This document shows positions 1 to 5,212 of a stretch of DNA of 6,475 nucleotides, piece after piece. How positions within the stretch are numbered: position 1 is the first letter of the stretch; each line of letters begins with the position of its first letter. A program made the translations under genes and the position numbers. Source of the stretch: Planctomycetota bacterium (GTDB lineage Bacteria > Patescibacteriota > Patescibacteriia > Patescibacteriales > UBA12465); contig JALOQQ010000059.1 in assembly GCA_025453315.1 (NCBI GenBank), positions 1 to 6,475 of the forward strand, read 5' to 3'. The notes beneath the pieces were generated by a model. That model was not told the DNA's origin. It made no database searches and was given only the letters and a program-made list of their open reading frames with translations.

Positions 1-1659
1 GGCGGCGTTTTCCATGGCTTCTTTAACACCTTTTTCAATAGCTGGAATGTATTCACGAGGAATTACGCCACCCTTTACTTCATCAACAAACTCACAACCC
101 TTACCAGGTTCTTGAGGTTCAAGACGTAAAGAACAATGACCATACTGACCGCGACCACCAGACTGTTTAATATATTTATATTCAGCTTCAGCTTTCTTTT
201 TAATAGTTTCACGATAAGATACTTGTGGTTTACCAACATTAGCCTCAACACCAAACTCTCTTCTCATACGATCAACGATAATATCTAAATGCAATTCACC
301 CATACCAGAAATTAAAGTTTGATTGGTTTCTTCATCAGTTTCTACTCTAAAAGTAGGATCTTCTTCAGCTAAACGAGCCAAAGCAACGCCCATTTTTTCT
401 TGTTCAGCTTTAGTTTTTGGTTCAACTGCAATCTTAATAACTGGTTCTGGGAATTTAATAGATTCGAGTAACATTGGGTGATCTTCATCACAAAGAGTAT
501 TTCCAGTATAAGTATCTTTTAAACCAATAACAGCGGCGATATCACCAGCATAAACTTCTTTAATTTCTTCTCTCTTGTTAGCGTGCATTCTTACTAAACG
601 ACCAATTCTTTCTTTAGTACCGGTAGAGGAATTAACAATATAAGAACCAGCGCTTAAAACACCTTGATAAACACGAACAAAGATTAATCTACCAACAAAA
701 GGGTCGGTAGCTATTTTAAAAGCTAAACCAACAAAAGGAGCATTATCATCAGGTTTTATTTCTGTTTTTTTATTTTCATCATCAACGTCAGTAGCTTCAA
801 TTAGGGCTAAATCAATTGGGGATGGTAAATAATCAACTACACCATCGAGAGCTAATTGAACGCCGATGTTTTGTAAAGCAGTACCACAGAATACTGGGTA
901 AACAGCATTAGCAATAACGCCTTTGCGTAAAGCCTTTTTCAATTCTTCAATATTTAATTCTTCTCCACTTAAATATTTTTCAATTAAAGTTTCATCACAT
1001 TCAGCGATTCTTTCGGTTAACTCGGCACGATGTTTTTCTACTAATTCTTTCATATCATCAGGAATAGCAATTTCAACAATCTGTTCGCCATGAGAACCTT
1101 CAAATTTAAAAGCTTTTCTGGTTAACAAATCAATAACACCAGAAAAAGTACTATCAGCGCCGATTGGCAATTGATAAGCCACAGCTTTAGTATTCAATCT
1201 ATCTCTAATAGATTGTAAACTCATATAGAAATCAGCGCCCATTTTATCCATCTTATTAACAAAGCATAAACGTGGTACGTTATACTTGTCAGCTTGGCGC
1301 CAAACAGTTTCAGATTGTGGTTCAACACCGTTGGAACCATCAAAAACAGCGATGGCACCATCTAAAACGCGTAAAGAACGTTCTACTTCTACAGTAAAAT
1401 CTACGTGACCAGGAGTGTCAATAATATTAATTTTTACATCCTTCCAGAAACAAGTAGTAGCGGCTGAGGTAATAGTAATACCTCTTTCTTTTTCCTGTTC
1501 CATCCAGTCCATTTCAGCGGCACCTTCATGAACTTCACCGATTTTATGCTTTTTACCAGTATAAAATAAAACGCGTTCGGAAAAAGTAGTTTTACCGGCA
1601 TCGATGTGAGCCATGATACCTATATTTCTAGTTTTTTCTAAAGGATAATCACGAGACAT
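1..1659 (-). CDS. fusA: Elongation factor G, C-terminally truncated by window edge
   Basis: EF-G is the GTPase that drives ribosomal translocation of tRNA and mRNA and, with RRF, ribosome recycling. The start is ATG at 1657-1659 (MSRDYPLEKT); 553 codons stay open to base 1, against roughly 690-700 aa for the family, so about 140 residues (end of domain IV and domain V) lie outside. Visible motifs: P-loop AHIDAGKTT (17-25), switch I ending KERGITI (57-63), G3 DTPGHVDF (81-88) with the catalytic-type His85, G4 NKMD (135-138), and a G5-position CGTAL (258-262) where many EF-Gs have GSA. Domain II follows, then domain III with GMGELHLDI (452-460) and domain IV starting near GKPQVSYRE, with SGGRGQYGH at 500-508. 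It is the third gene of the str operon, 67 bp behind rpsG. No Shine-Dalgarno is visible before the start. A terminator-like hairpin precedes it, so it may be expressed partly independently. Identity is certain. Confidence 0.97.
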   Translation of the reverse strand, partial: MSRDYPLEKTRNIGIMAHIDAGKTTFSERVLFYTGKKHKIGEVHEGAAEMDWMEQEKERGITITSAATTCFWKDVKINIIDTPGHVDFTVEVERSLRVLDGAIAVFDGSNGVEPQSETVWRQADKYNVPRLCFVNKMDKMGADFYMSLQSIRDRLNTKAVAYQLPIGADSTFSGVIDLLTRKAFKFEGSHGEQIVEIAIPDDMKELVEKHRAELTERIAECDETLIEKYLSGEELNIEELKKALRKGVIANAVYPVFCGTALQNIGVQLALDGVVDYLPSPIDLALIEATDVDDENKKTEIKPDDNAPFVGLAFKIATDPFVGRLIFVRVYQGVLSAGSYIVNSSTGTKERIGRLVRMHANKREEIKEVYAGDIAAVIGLKDTYTGNTLCDEDHPMLLESIKFPEPVIKIAVEPKTKAEQEKMGVALARLAEEDPTFRVETDEETNQTLISGMGELHLDIIVDRMRREFGVEANVGKPQVSYRETIKKKAEAEYKYIKQSGGRGQYGHCSLRLEPQEPGKGCEFVDEVKGGVIPREYIPAIEKGVKEAMENAA

Positions 1660-1670
1660 AATGTTTTTTG

Positions 1671-1708
1671 AAAAAATAAAATTAAGAACGGATAATTCTT
1701 AATTTTAT
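1671..1708 (-). terminator. Hairpin with U-tract between rpsG and fusA (terminator or attenuator)
   Basis: On the minus strand, 18 bases after the rpsG stop, a perfect 13-bp inverted repeat (arms 1676-1688 and 1696-1708, core TAAAATTAAGAA) encloses a 7-base loop TTATCCG. The T-run at 1676-1671 forms the foot of the stem and continues past it. This is the form of an intrinsic terminator, but the stem is very AT-rich, so it may be weak or partial. It lies between two genes normally co-transcribed, 11 bases before the fusA ATG. It could reduce read-through into fusA, protect an mRNA end, or affect fusA translation. The structure is seen; the function is inferred. Confidence 0.5.
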
Positions 1709-1726
1709 ATATAAATTACGATATTA

Positions 1727-2197
1727 TTAGGATTTTGAAAAATGGGCAAAAGCCTTATTGGCTTCAGCCATCTTGTGGACATTTTCTCTCTTACGAACAG
1801 CAACGCCCTCACCGTTAGAAGCATCTAAAATTTCTTGAGCTAACTTTTCAGACATTGACTTCCCTTTTCTGGCATTAGCGGCTTCAATCATCCAACGACA
1901 ACCCAAAAAGTATCTTCTTTCACCGCGAACTTGAAAAGGAACTTGGTAGTTAGCACCACCAACTCTTTTACCGCGAACTTCAACTAAAGGAGAAACTTTT
2001 TTAATAGCTTTATTAAAAATGTGTCTTGGTTCTTGTTTGGTTTTCTGTTTAATGATCTCAAAGGCATCATAAACAATACCTTCAGCTACGCTTTTCTTTC
2101 CGCTCTGTAATAAATAATTAATAAATTTAGCAATGGTTTTATCATTATATTTTCCATCACCTTCGATATTCCTTTTTGGTGCTTGTTTTCCTCTCAT
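1727..2197 (-). CDS. rpsG: Small ribosomal subunit protein S7 (uS7)
   Basis: S7 binds the 3' major domain of 16S rRNA, nucleates assembly of the 30S head and contacts tRNA at the E site. The 156-aa product is full length for bacteria. It carries VRGKRVGGANYQVP (74-87), the hallmark loop, and the C-terminal KRENVHKMAEANKAFAH (136-152). The N-terminus MRGKQAPKRNIEGDGKYND differs from the usual MPRKG-type start and resembles Patescibacteria S7. The ATG at 2195-2197 fits the conserved N-terminus, but no purine-rich ribosome binding site precedes it; instead a hairpin made of two GTAATTAC copies stands 8 bases upstream. It lies 87 bp behind rpsL and 67 bp before fusA. In E. coli S7 is the autogenous repressor of the str operon, acting in the rpsL-rpsG gap; whether that holds here is unknown. 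Confidence 0.98.
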   Translation of the reverse strand: MRGKQAPKRNIEGDGKYNDKTIAKFINYLLQSGKKSVAEGIVYDAFEIIKQKTKQEPRHIFNKAIKKVSPLVEVRGKRVGGANYQVPFQVRGERRYFLGCRWMIEAANARKGKSMSEKLAQEILDASNGEGVAVRKRENVHKMAEANKAFAHFSKS

Positions 2198-2205
2198 AGA
2201 GATAG

Positions 2206-2229
2206 GTAATTACCAGCTATTGTAATTAC
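2206..2229 (-). promoter_or_regulatory. Hairpin from two GTAATTAC copies just upstream of rpsG
   Basis: The self-complementary octamer GTAATTAC occurs at 2206-2213 and 2222-2229, separated by 8 bases. The two copies can pair into an 8-bp stem in the rpsG leader, ending 8 bases before the start codon. The copy nearest the gene lies inside the perfect 10-bp palindrome GGTAATTACC (2205-2214). The site occupies the place where a Shine-Dalgarno sequence would be expected, and the same intercistronic gap is where E. coli S7 binds its mRNA. The repeat is directly visible; a role in translational control or protein binding is inferred. Confidence 0.45.
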
Positions 2230-2242
2230 GGTTTGTAAGTAA

Positions 2243-2271
2243 ATTATAAAAAATTGATAACTAATAAATAA
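2243..2271 (-). promoter_or_regulatory. Possible internal promoter for rpsG-fusA
   Basis: On the minus strand a consensus -10 TATAAT (2248-2243) sits 17 bases after a weak -35-like TTATTT (2271-2266). Transcription would begin near 2236, giving a leader of about 40 bases that includes the GTAATTAC hairpin. Such hexamers are common by chance in AT-rich intergenic DNA and the -35 is poor, so this is only a candidate. Confidence 0.22.
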
Positions 2272-2284
2272 CGATTAAAATCGA

Positions 2285-2713
2285 TTAAGCTTTAGCGGCC
2301 TTAGGACGTTTAGCGCCATAACTACTGCGACTCTTTCTTCTGGCTTCAACTCCCTGACAATCATAAACACCACGAACAATTTTATAACGTAAACCAGGTA
2401 AATCCTTAGTTTTTCCACCCTTAATCAAAACGATGGAGTGTTCTTGTAAGTTATGACCCATACCAGGAATATAAGCAGTAACCTCCATGCCATTAGACAA
2501 AGATACTCTGGCGATTTTTCGTAAAGCTGAGTTTGGTTTTTTAGGAGTCATTGTGGTTACTTTCAAACAAACACCTTGTTTAAAAGGAGAACCTAAAGCA
2601 CGTTCTTTCTTCTTTCTGTGTAAGCTATCAAAAGTAACATGAAGAGCCATGGACTTTCTTTTCTTTTTCGTTTGTGTGCGGCCTTTGCGGACCAATTGGT
2701 TTATAGTAGGCAT
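2285..2713 (-). CDS. rpsL: Small ribosomal subunit protein S12 (uS12)
   Basis: S12 lies at the 30S decoding centre and affects tRNA selection accuracy; substitutions in it classically cause streptomycin resistance. The 142-aa product has MPTINQLVRKGR at the N-terminus, TPKKPNSALRK (56-66), GHNLQEHSIVLIKGG (86-100) and KDLPG (103-107), whose Asp is the usual methylthiolation site. Lysines at the two classic streptomycin positions (TPKKP and TKDLPG) are present, so no standard resistance substitution is visible. It is longer than the 124-aa E. coli protein because of a basic insertion around residues 17-46 containing HRKKKERALG, comparable in place to the insertion in Gram-positive S12. It is the first gene of the str operon. 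The ATG at 2711-2713 is preceded by AGAGGAG at 8-base spacing, the only strong Shine-Dalgarno in the window. Confidence 0.98.
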   Translation of the reverse strand: MPTINQLVRKGRTQTKKKRKSMALHVTFDSLHRKKKERALGSPFKQGVCLKVTTMTPKKPNSALRKIARVSLSNGMEVTAYIPGMGHNLQEHSIVLIKGGKTKDLPGLRYKIVRGVYDCQGVEARRKSRSSYGAKRPKAAKA

Positions 2714-2721
2714 AATAAATA

Positions 2722-2728
2722 CTCCTCT
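2722..2728 (-). promoter_or_regulatory. Strong ribosome binding site of rpsL
   Basis: On the minus strand AGAGGAG stands 8 bases before the rpsL ATG, matching the anti-Shine-Dalgarno of 16S rRNA at ideal spacing. It fixes the rpsL start. It contrasts with every other gene here whose start is visible, none of which has a comparable site at normal spacing. Confidence 0.8.
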
Positions 2729-2780
2729 GCTAAATGCAGCGTTTAGTCAATATAACTAAAAGCATCCTGAAAACAGGATG
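2727..2780 (-). promoter_or_regulatory. Structured rpsL leader: three consecutive hairpins
   Basis: In the expected 5' leader of the str operon mRNA three small inverted repeats follow one another. In transcript order: CATCCTG/CAGGATG (2780-2774 with 2769-2763, 7 bp, four-base loop), TTTAGT/ACTAAA (2760-2755 with 2747-2742, 6 bp, seven-base loop), and CTGC/GCAG (2739-2736 with 2730-2727, 4 bp, five-base loop). The last overlaps the first two bases of the Shine-Dalgarno. A short CTTTTAG follows the first stem, too poor for a convincing terminator. The repeats are visible; a regulatory or stabilising role is inferred. Confidence 0.4.
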
Positions 2781-2800
2781 TTGTTTTTAAATATGAATTA

Positions 2801-2829
2801 AATTTAACAAAATAAAAAAATAAAGTCAA
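2801..2829 (-). promoter_or_regulatory. Likely sigma-70-type promoter of the str operon
   Basis: On the minus strand TTGACT (2829-2824, five of six matches to the -35 consensus) is followed after exactly 17 bases by TAAATT (2806-2801, four of six to the -10). Transcription would start near 2794, giving an rpsL leader of about 80 bases. The position downstream of the M50 gene and the poly-T runs that follow its stop suggest the str operon is its own unit. Confidence 0.5.
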
Positions 2830-2919
2830 TAGTAAAATATGAAATAATAAAGGAAATTTACAACCCTATTTCCCTATTCTTTTTATCTTGACAAAAAAAT
2901 AAAAAAACATCAAAAAGCC

Positions 2920-3534
2920 TTATAGTAATCTAACGCCAGTTATCAGAGAAAATAAAAAATTAACTATCGGCATGATAAAGTCAAAACCAATAAATAACAA
3001 CACAAAAATTAAAATAAGTCCATATCTTTCGAATTGATAAAACTTATCTTGCCAAGAAGATGGTAAAAATGGTAATAAAACTTTAGAACCGTCAAGTGGT
3101 GGTATAGGAATTAGATTAAAAATCATTAAAACTAAGTTTATTAAAACAATTATTACAAATAATTCTGCCATATTTTGACTAATCGGTAAAAATCTGAGCA
3201 TCAAACCAAAAACTAAAGCTAAAAATAAGTTACCCGCTGGTCCGGCTAGGGCAATCTTGGCTGGACCATATTTTTTATCTCGTAAATTCCAAGGATTAAA
3301 CGGTACTGGCTTGGCCCAACCAAAAACAAAGCCAGAACCAGAAATTATAAGTAGTAGTGGTAGCAGTATTGAACCAAAAAGATCAATATGAGGAATGGGG
3401 TTTAAAGTAAGTCTTCCCTCATCTTTGGCCGTACTATCCCCAAGCTGATTAGCGGCCCAACCATGCATATATTCATGAATAATGGTAGAAAAAATTAAAA
3501 CTACTATTTGAAATATTTGAAATTTCAGAGACAT
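2920..3534 (-). CDS. M50 family (site-2-protease-like) membrane zinc metallopeptidase
   Basis: This 204-aa integral membrane protein belongs to the M50 family, which cleaves transmembrane or membrane-near peptides inside the bilayer. The zinc motif HEYMH (residues 20-24) lies in the first membrane segment (about 8-26). GDSTAKDEGRLTLNP (32-46) is typical of the short YwhC-like subgroup, followed by FGWAKPVPFNP (71-81), AGPAGN (97-102) and the second metal-ligand motif NLIPIPPLDGSK (140-151) with Asp148. Further hydrophobic segments lie near 52-70, 95-115, 124-145 and 172-197. There is no PDZ domain, so it is not a RseP-type enzyme; the substrate cannot be told. The ATG at 3532-3534 begins just before the first membrane segment, and no Shine-Dalgarno precedes it. 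It is divergent from rpmB and lies about 90 bp upstream of the str promoter. Family assignment is firm. Confidence 0.92.
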   Translation of the reverse strand: MSLKFQIFQIVVLIFSTIIHEYMHGWAANQLGDSTAKDEGRLTLNPIPHIDLFGSILLPLLLIISGSGFVFGWAKPVPFNPWNLRDKKYGPAKIALAGPAGNLFLALVFGLMLRFLPISQNMAELFVIIVLINLVLMIFNLIPIPPLDGSKVLLPFLPSSWQDKFYQFERYGLILIFVLLFIGFDFIMPIVNFLFSLITGVRLL

Positions 3535-3574
3535 ATTTAATAATTTAGTTAATTTTTAGTAATTTATATTATTA

Positions 3575-3597
3575 ATTAAGATTAAACAAATCTTAAT
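3575..3597. repeat. 9-bp perfect inverted repeat in the M50/rpmB divergent gap
   Basis: ATTAAGATT (3575-3583) and AATCTTAAT (3589-3597) are perfectly complementary around the 5-base spacer AAACA. The repeat lies 41-63 bases upstream of the M50 start codon. It could be an operator-like site or a hairpin in the M50 leader. The surrounding sequence is almost pure A/T, which raises the chance of accidental symmetry, though the perfect 9-bp match with a central G:C pair is notable. Confidence 0.35.
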
Positions 3598-3630
3598 CAA
3601 TCTTTAATTAAAAATTTAAATTTAATTAGT

Positions 3631-3659
3631 TTTATTAGACTTATAATAAGTATTATACT
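3631..3659 (+). promoter_or_regulatory. Candidate rpmB promoter region
   Basis: Two overlapping -10 candidates precede the rpmB leader on the plus strand: a perfect TATAAT at 3642-3647 with no good -35, and TATACT at 3654-3659 with TTTATT (3631-3636) 17 bases upstream. The first would start transcription near 3654, just ahead of the first leader hairpin, the second near 3666. Minus-strand TATAAT also occurs (3657-3652) and could serve the divergent M50 gene. The region is so AT-rich that the exact elements are uncertain. Confidence 0.4.
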
Positions 3660-3691
3660 ATCATGTCTTGATTATTTTTTCAAAACATGAT
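3660..3691 (+). promoter_or_regulatory. First hairpin of the rpmB leader
   Basis: Arms ATCATGTCTTGA (3660-3671) and TCAAAACATGAT (3680-3691) pair over 12 positions with one C-A mismatch and an 8-base loop. On the minus strand that mismatch becomes G-U, so the symmetry may equally be DNA-level or serve the other strand. It sits immediately after the promoter candidates. Confidence 0.4.
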
Positions 3692-3712
3692 AACTTAATT
3701 ATACATTAAAAC

Positions 3713-3757
3713 GCCTAATTATCTTGTTGGCTTTTTTTATTTCAGCCAAGATAAGGC
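3713..3757 (+). promoter_or_regulatory. Second hairpin of the rpmB leader, covering the Shine-Dalgarno-like site
   Basis: The 3' arm AGCCAAGATAAGGC (3744-3757) is fully complementary to the 5' arm 3713-3732 once two 3-base bulges, TAA (3716-3718) and GTT (3726-3728), are left out. This gives 14 base pairs in blocks of 3, 7 and 4 around a T-rich 11-base loop. The 3' arm contains AAGG (3753-3756), the only Shine-Dalgarno-like sequence before rpmB, 13 bases from its ATG. Folding would hide it, so the element could regulate L28 synthesis. The pairing is visible; the role is inferred. Confidence 0.5.
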
Positions 3758-3769
3758 ATTTAAAAAAAT

Positions 3770-3946
3770 ATGGCAAAACGCTGTGACCTCTGCGGACGTG
3801 GTTCTACCAAAGGTGCTAATCGTTCCCACTCTAAAAGACAAACCTTAAAAAGACAAAACATCAATTTACAGGTTAAACAATTGGGCGATAAAAAAGTTAA
3901 AGTTTGCACTTCTTGCTTAAGAACTATTAAGAAGAAAGAAAAATAA
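3770..3946 (+). CDS. rpmB: Large ribosomal subunit protein L28 (bL28), zinc-binding form
   Basis: The 58-aa product MAKRCDLCGRGSTKGANRSH... is ribosomal protein L28, a small basic 50S component near the E-site side. It has the zinc-ribbon pattern CxxC at residues 5-8 and CxxC at 46-49 (VKVCTSCLRT), so it is the cysteine-containing form rather than the zinc-independent one. The conserved SH(S)K-type segment follows at 19-22, and the C-terminus is a lysine-rich tail. The ATG at 3770 is the only start that gives the conserved N-terminus. The AAGG 13 bases upstream is farther away than usual and lies in a hairpin. It is the only plus-strand gene, transcribed away from the M50 gene and toward a shared terminator. 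Confidence 0.95.
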   Translation: MAKRCDLCGRGSTKGANRSHSKRQTLKRQNINLQVKQLGDKKVKVCTSCLRTIKKKEK

Positions 3947-3975
3947 CAAAAAACTCGATAATATCGAGTTTTTTG
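3947..3975. terminator. Bidirectional intrinsic terminator between rpmB and the 335-aa gene
   Basis: A 13-bp stem has arms 3947-3959 and 3963-3975, with GC-containing core CTCGAT/ATCGAG and a 3-base loop. The A/T flanks give a T-run (TTTTTT) on the 3' side of the stem on both strands. It directly follows the rpmB stop and lies about 80 bases past the stop of the convergent gene, so it can end both transcripts. Confidence 0.8.
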
Positions 3976-4056
3976 TTGGTTAATAAATATTTTTATTTTT
4001 TGAATGTCTCAAATTAAAAATCAAATTTAAAATTAAAAACTTATATCTATTTTTTA

Positions 4057-5064
4057 CTAAGCTTCAACTGCTTCCATTTTTTTAGACTGGGAACTAGCAC
4101 AACTCTCAATAGTCTTCATAACAGCTCCATAAATATTAGTTTTACTGTATTCATGTACAGCCAATCTTGCTTCTTGATCATTAGCAATTTCATTCTTAGC
4201 TTCTTTTTTAATTTCTTTTATAATATTGTAAAGACTATTATATTTTTCCAAAATGAAATTTCTATTTTTAGAATCAATATTCTTTTCATAAAAATCCAAA
4301 ACCTCTTCAATTTGTTTTTCAATCTGATCAATAATAAAAAATTTTAAAGGATTTTGTTGTAGAGATTTTTGATCGTTATCCAAATATCCTTTAGCTAATA
4401 ATTCTAAATCTTTAATAGTAGCACCAACCACAAATTTAGGCGCCATTATACTCTGTTTTTTATGGTCATCAGGATCTTCAAAATATTTTACATTAACCAG
4501 TTTTCCCGATCTGGTATTATTCCATTCTTTATTTAATTTTTCATACAATCTTTTACAATCTTGACTAAAAACTACTAAATCAAAAGAGGCGCTAAAAAAA
4601 TCTCCGGTTTTATTTTTTATAACTGAATCAACGCCATTGCAATAATCATCATATTCAGAAGTCATTATTGCTTTACAATTCTTAAACCAGCCCTTGTTAA
4701 TAAGATCAATAACCATAGCCTGCATCATTTCGGAATAAGCAAACATTTTATCAATATTTTCTTTTTCCCTAAGACCCTTGGAACTGTTTTGTTCTTCTAT
4801 CCAAGCCTTTTTATTTTCAACATATTTTAAATCACTATCTATTTCTTCTTTAGTATAACATTCTAAAAGATGCTCTTTCTTCATGGTTTTCTTTTCCACA
4901 CCCATAAAATCCTCGGGGTCAGGACGATGATTATAAACTCCCTGTAACTTTTTCGATAATTCTCTTAAATTATCAGGGTTGTCGATAATTTTATTCTCAA
5001 AAATCTCAAAATCAAAAGATTCTTCTTCTTTTTTAATTATTGGTTTAGTGTAAAATTCTTTCAT
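4057..5064 (-). CDS. Conserved-looking hypothetical protein, 335 aa, possible nuclease-like core
   Basis: I cannot name this protein. It is a soluble, Lys/Glu-rich 335-aa product with no signal peptide or membrane segment. Residues 1-105 are charged and probably helical. A central part runs from AYSEMMQAM (109-117) through TSEYDDYCNGVDSVI (135-149) to FSASFDLVVF (157-166), then APKFVVGA (208-215). Residues 245-300 are strongly helical (DQIEKQIEEVLDFYEK). The spaced acidic residues E112, D139/D140, D146 and D162 around a probable alpha-beta core recall PD-(D/E)xK nuclease folds, but the usual ExK is not seen, so this is only an idea. The pattern also resembles uncharacterised proteins I associate with Parcubacteria genomes, an unverified impression. 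The ATG at 5062-5064 has no Shine-Dalgarno and follows tandem TATAAT motifs, so the leader is very short. It appears monocistronic. Confidence 0.8.
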   Translation of the reverse strand: MKEFYTKPIIKKEEESFDFEIFENKIIDNPDNLRELSKKLQGVYNHRPDPEDFMGVEKKTMKKEHLLECYTKEEIDSDLKYVENKKAWIEEQNSSKGLREKENIDKMFAYSEMMQAMVIDLINKGWFKNCKAIMTSEYDDYCNGVDSVIKNKTGDFFSASFDLVVFSQDCKRLYEKLNKEWNNTRSGKLVNVKYFEDPDDHKKQSIMAPKFVVGATIKDLELLAKGYLDNDQKSLQQNPLKFFIIDQIEKQIEEVLDFYEKNIDSKNRNFILEKYNSLYNIIKEIKKEAKNEIANDQEARLAVHEYSKTNIYGAVMKTIESCASSQSKKMEAVEA

Positions 5065-5073
5065 ATTTTTTAA

Positions 5074-5113
5074 ATTATAACCTAATTATAGCATTTTTGT
5101 TTTTAAAAATAAA
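5074..5113 (-). promoter_or_regulatory. Extended -10 promoter of the 335-aa gene
   Basis: On the minus strand TGCTATAAT (5093-5085) is a perfect extended -10 element, with a weak TTTATT (5113-5108) 17 bases upstream. Transcription would start near 5078, leaving a leader of only about 14 bases. A second TATAAT (5079-5074) follows 11 bases later as a near repeat (TATAATTAGGT then TATAATTT); its use would make the mRNA almost leaderless. This agrees with the lack of a Shine-Dalgarno. Confidence 0.6.
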
Positions 5114-5163
5114 TAAATTTACGTTGATTAAATTACGTTTCTTATTTTAAAGTTTTATTTCTT

Positions 5164-5194
5164 AAAAAAATATTCCACATTTTGTGCGGAATAT
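5164..5194 (-). terminator. Intrinsic terminator of the 226-aa gene
   Basis: On the minus strand the arms ATATTCCGCA (5194-5185) and TGTGGAATAT (5179-5170) form a 10-bp stem with one G-U pair and a 5-base loop, followed by a run of T (5169-5164). The stem begins 18 bases after the stop codon. The wobble is allowed only in the minus-strand RNA, which supports this orientation. Confidence 0.85.
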
Positions 5195-5212
5195 CAACTT
5201 CTTTTAAATAAC

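Noticed and set aside
2763..2790. CATCCTG hairpin read as a plus-strand intrinsic terminator (followed by TTGTTTTT)
   Set aside because: No plus-strand gene lies upstream, so a terminator in that direction has nothing to end; the hairpin is better placed as part of the rpsL leader on the minus strand.
2888..2926. Plus-strand TTGACA (2888-2893) with TATAGT (2921-2926)
   Set aside because: The spacing is 27 bases, far from 17, and no plus-strand gene follows; it is antisense to the M50 gene end.
4012..4040. Repeated AAATTAAAAA blocks downstream of the 335-aa gene
   Set aside because: These are short low-complexity A/T runs with no regular spacing; they do not form a CRISPR, iteron array or convincing hairpin.
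4153..4347. Plus-strand 64-codon reading frame rich in Phe, Ile and Asn
   Set aside because: It lies wholly inside the 335-aa gene on the other strand and reflects its AT-rich reverse complement; it has no ribosome binding site or promoter.
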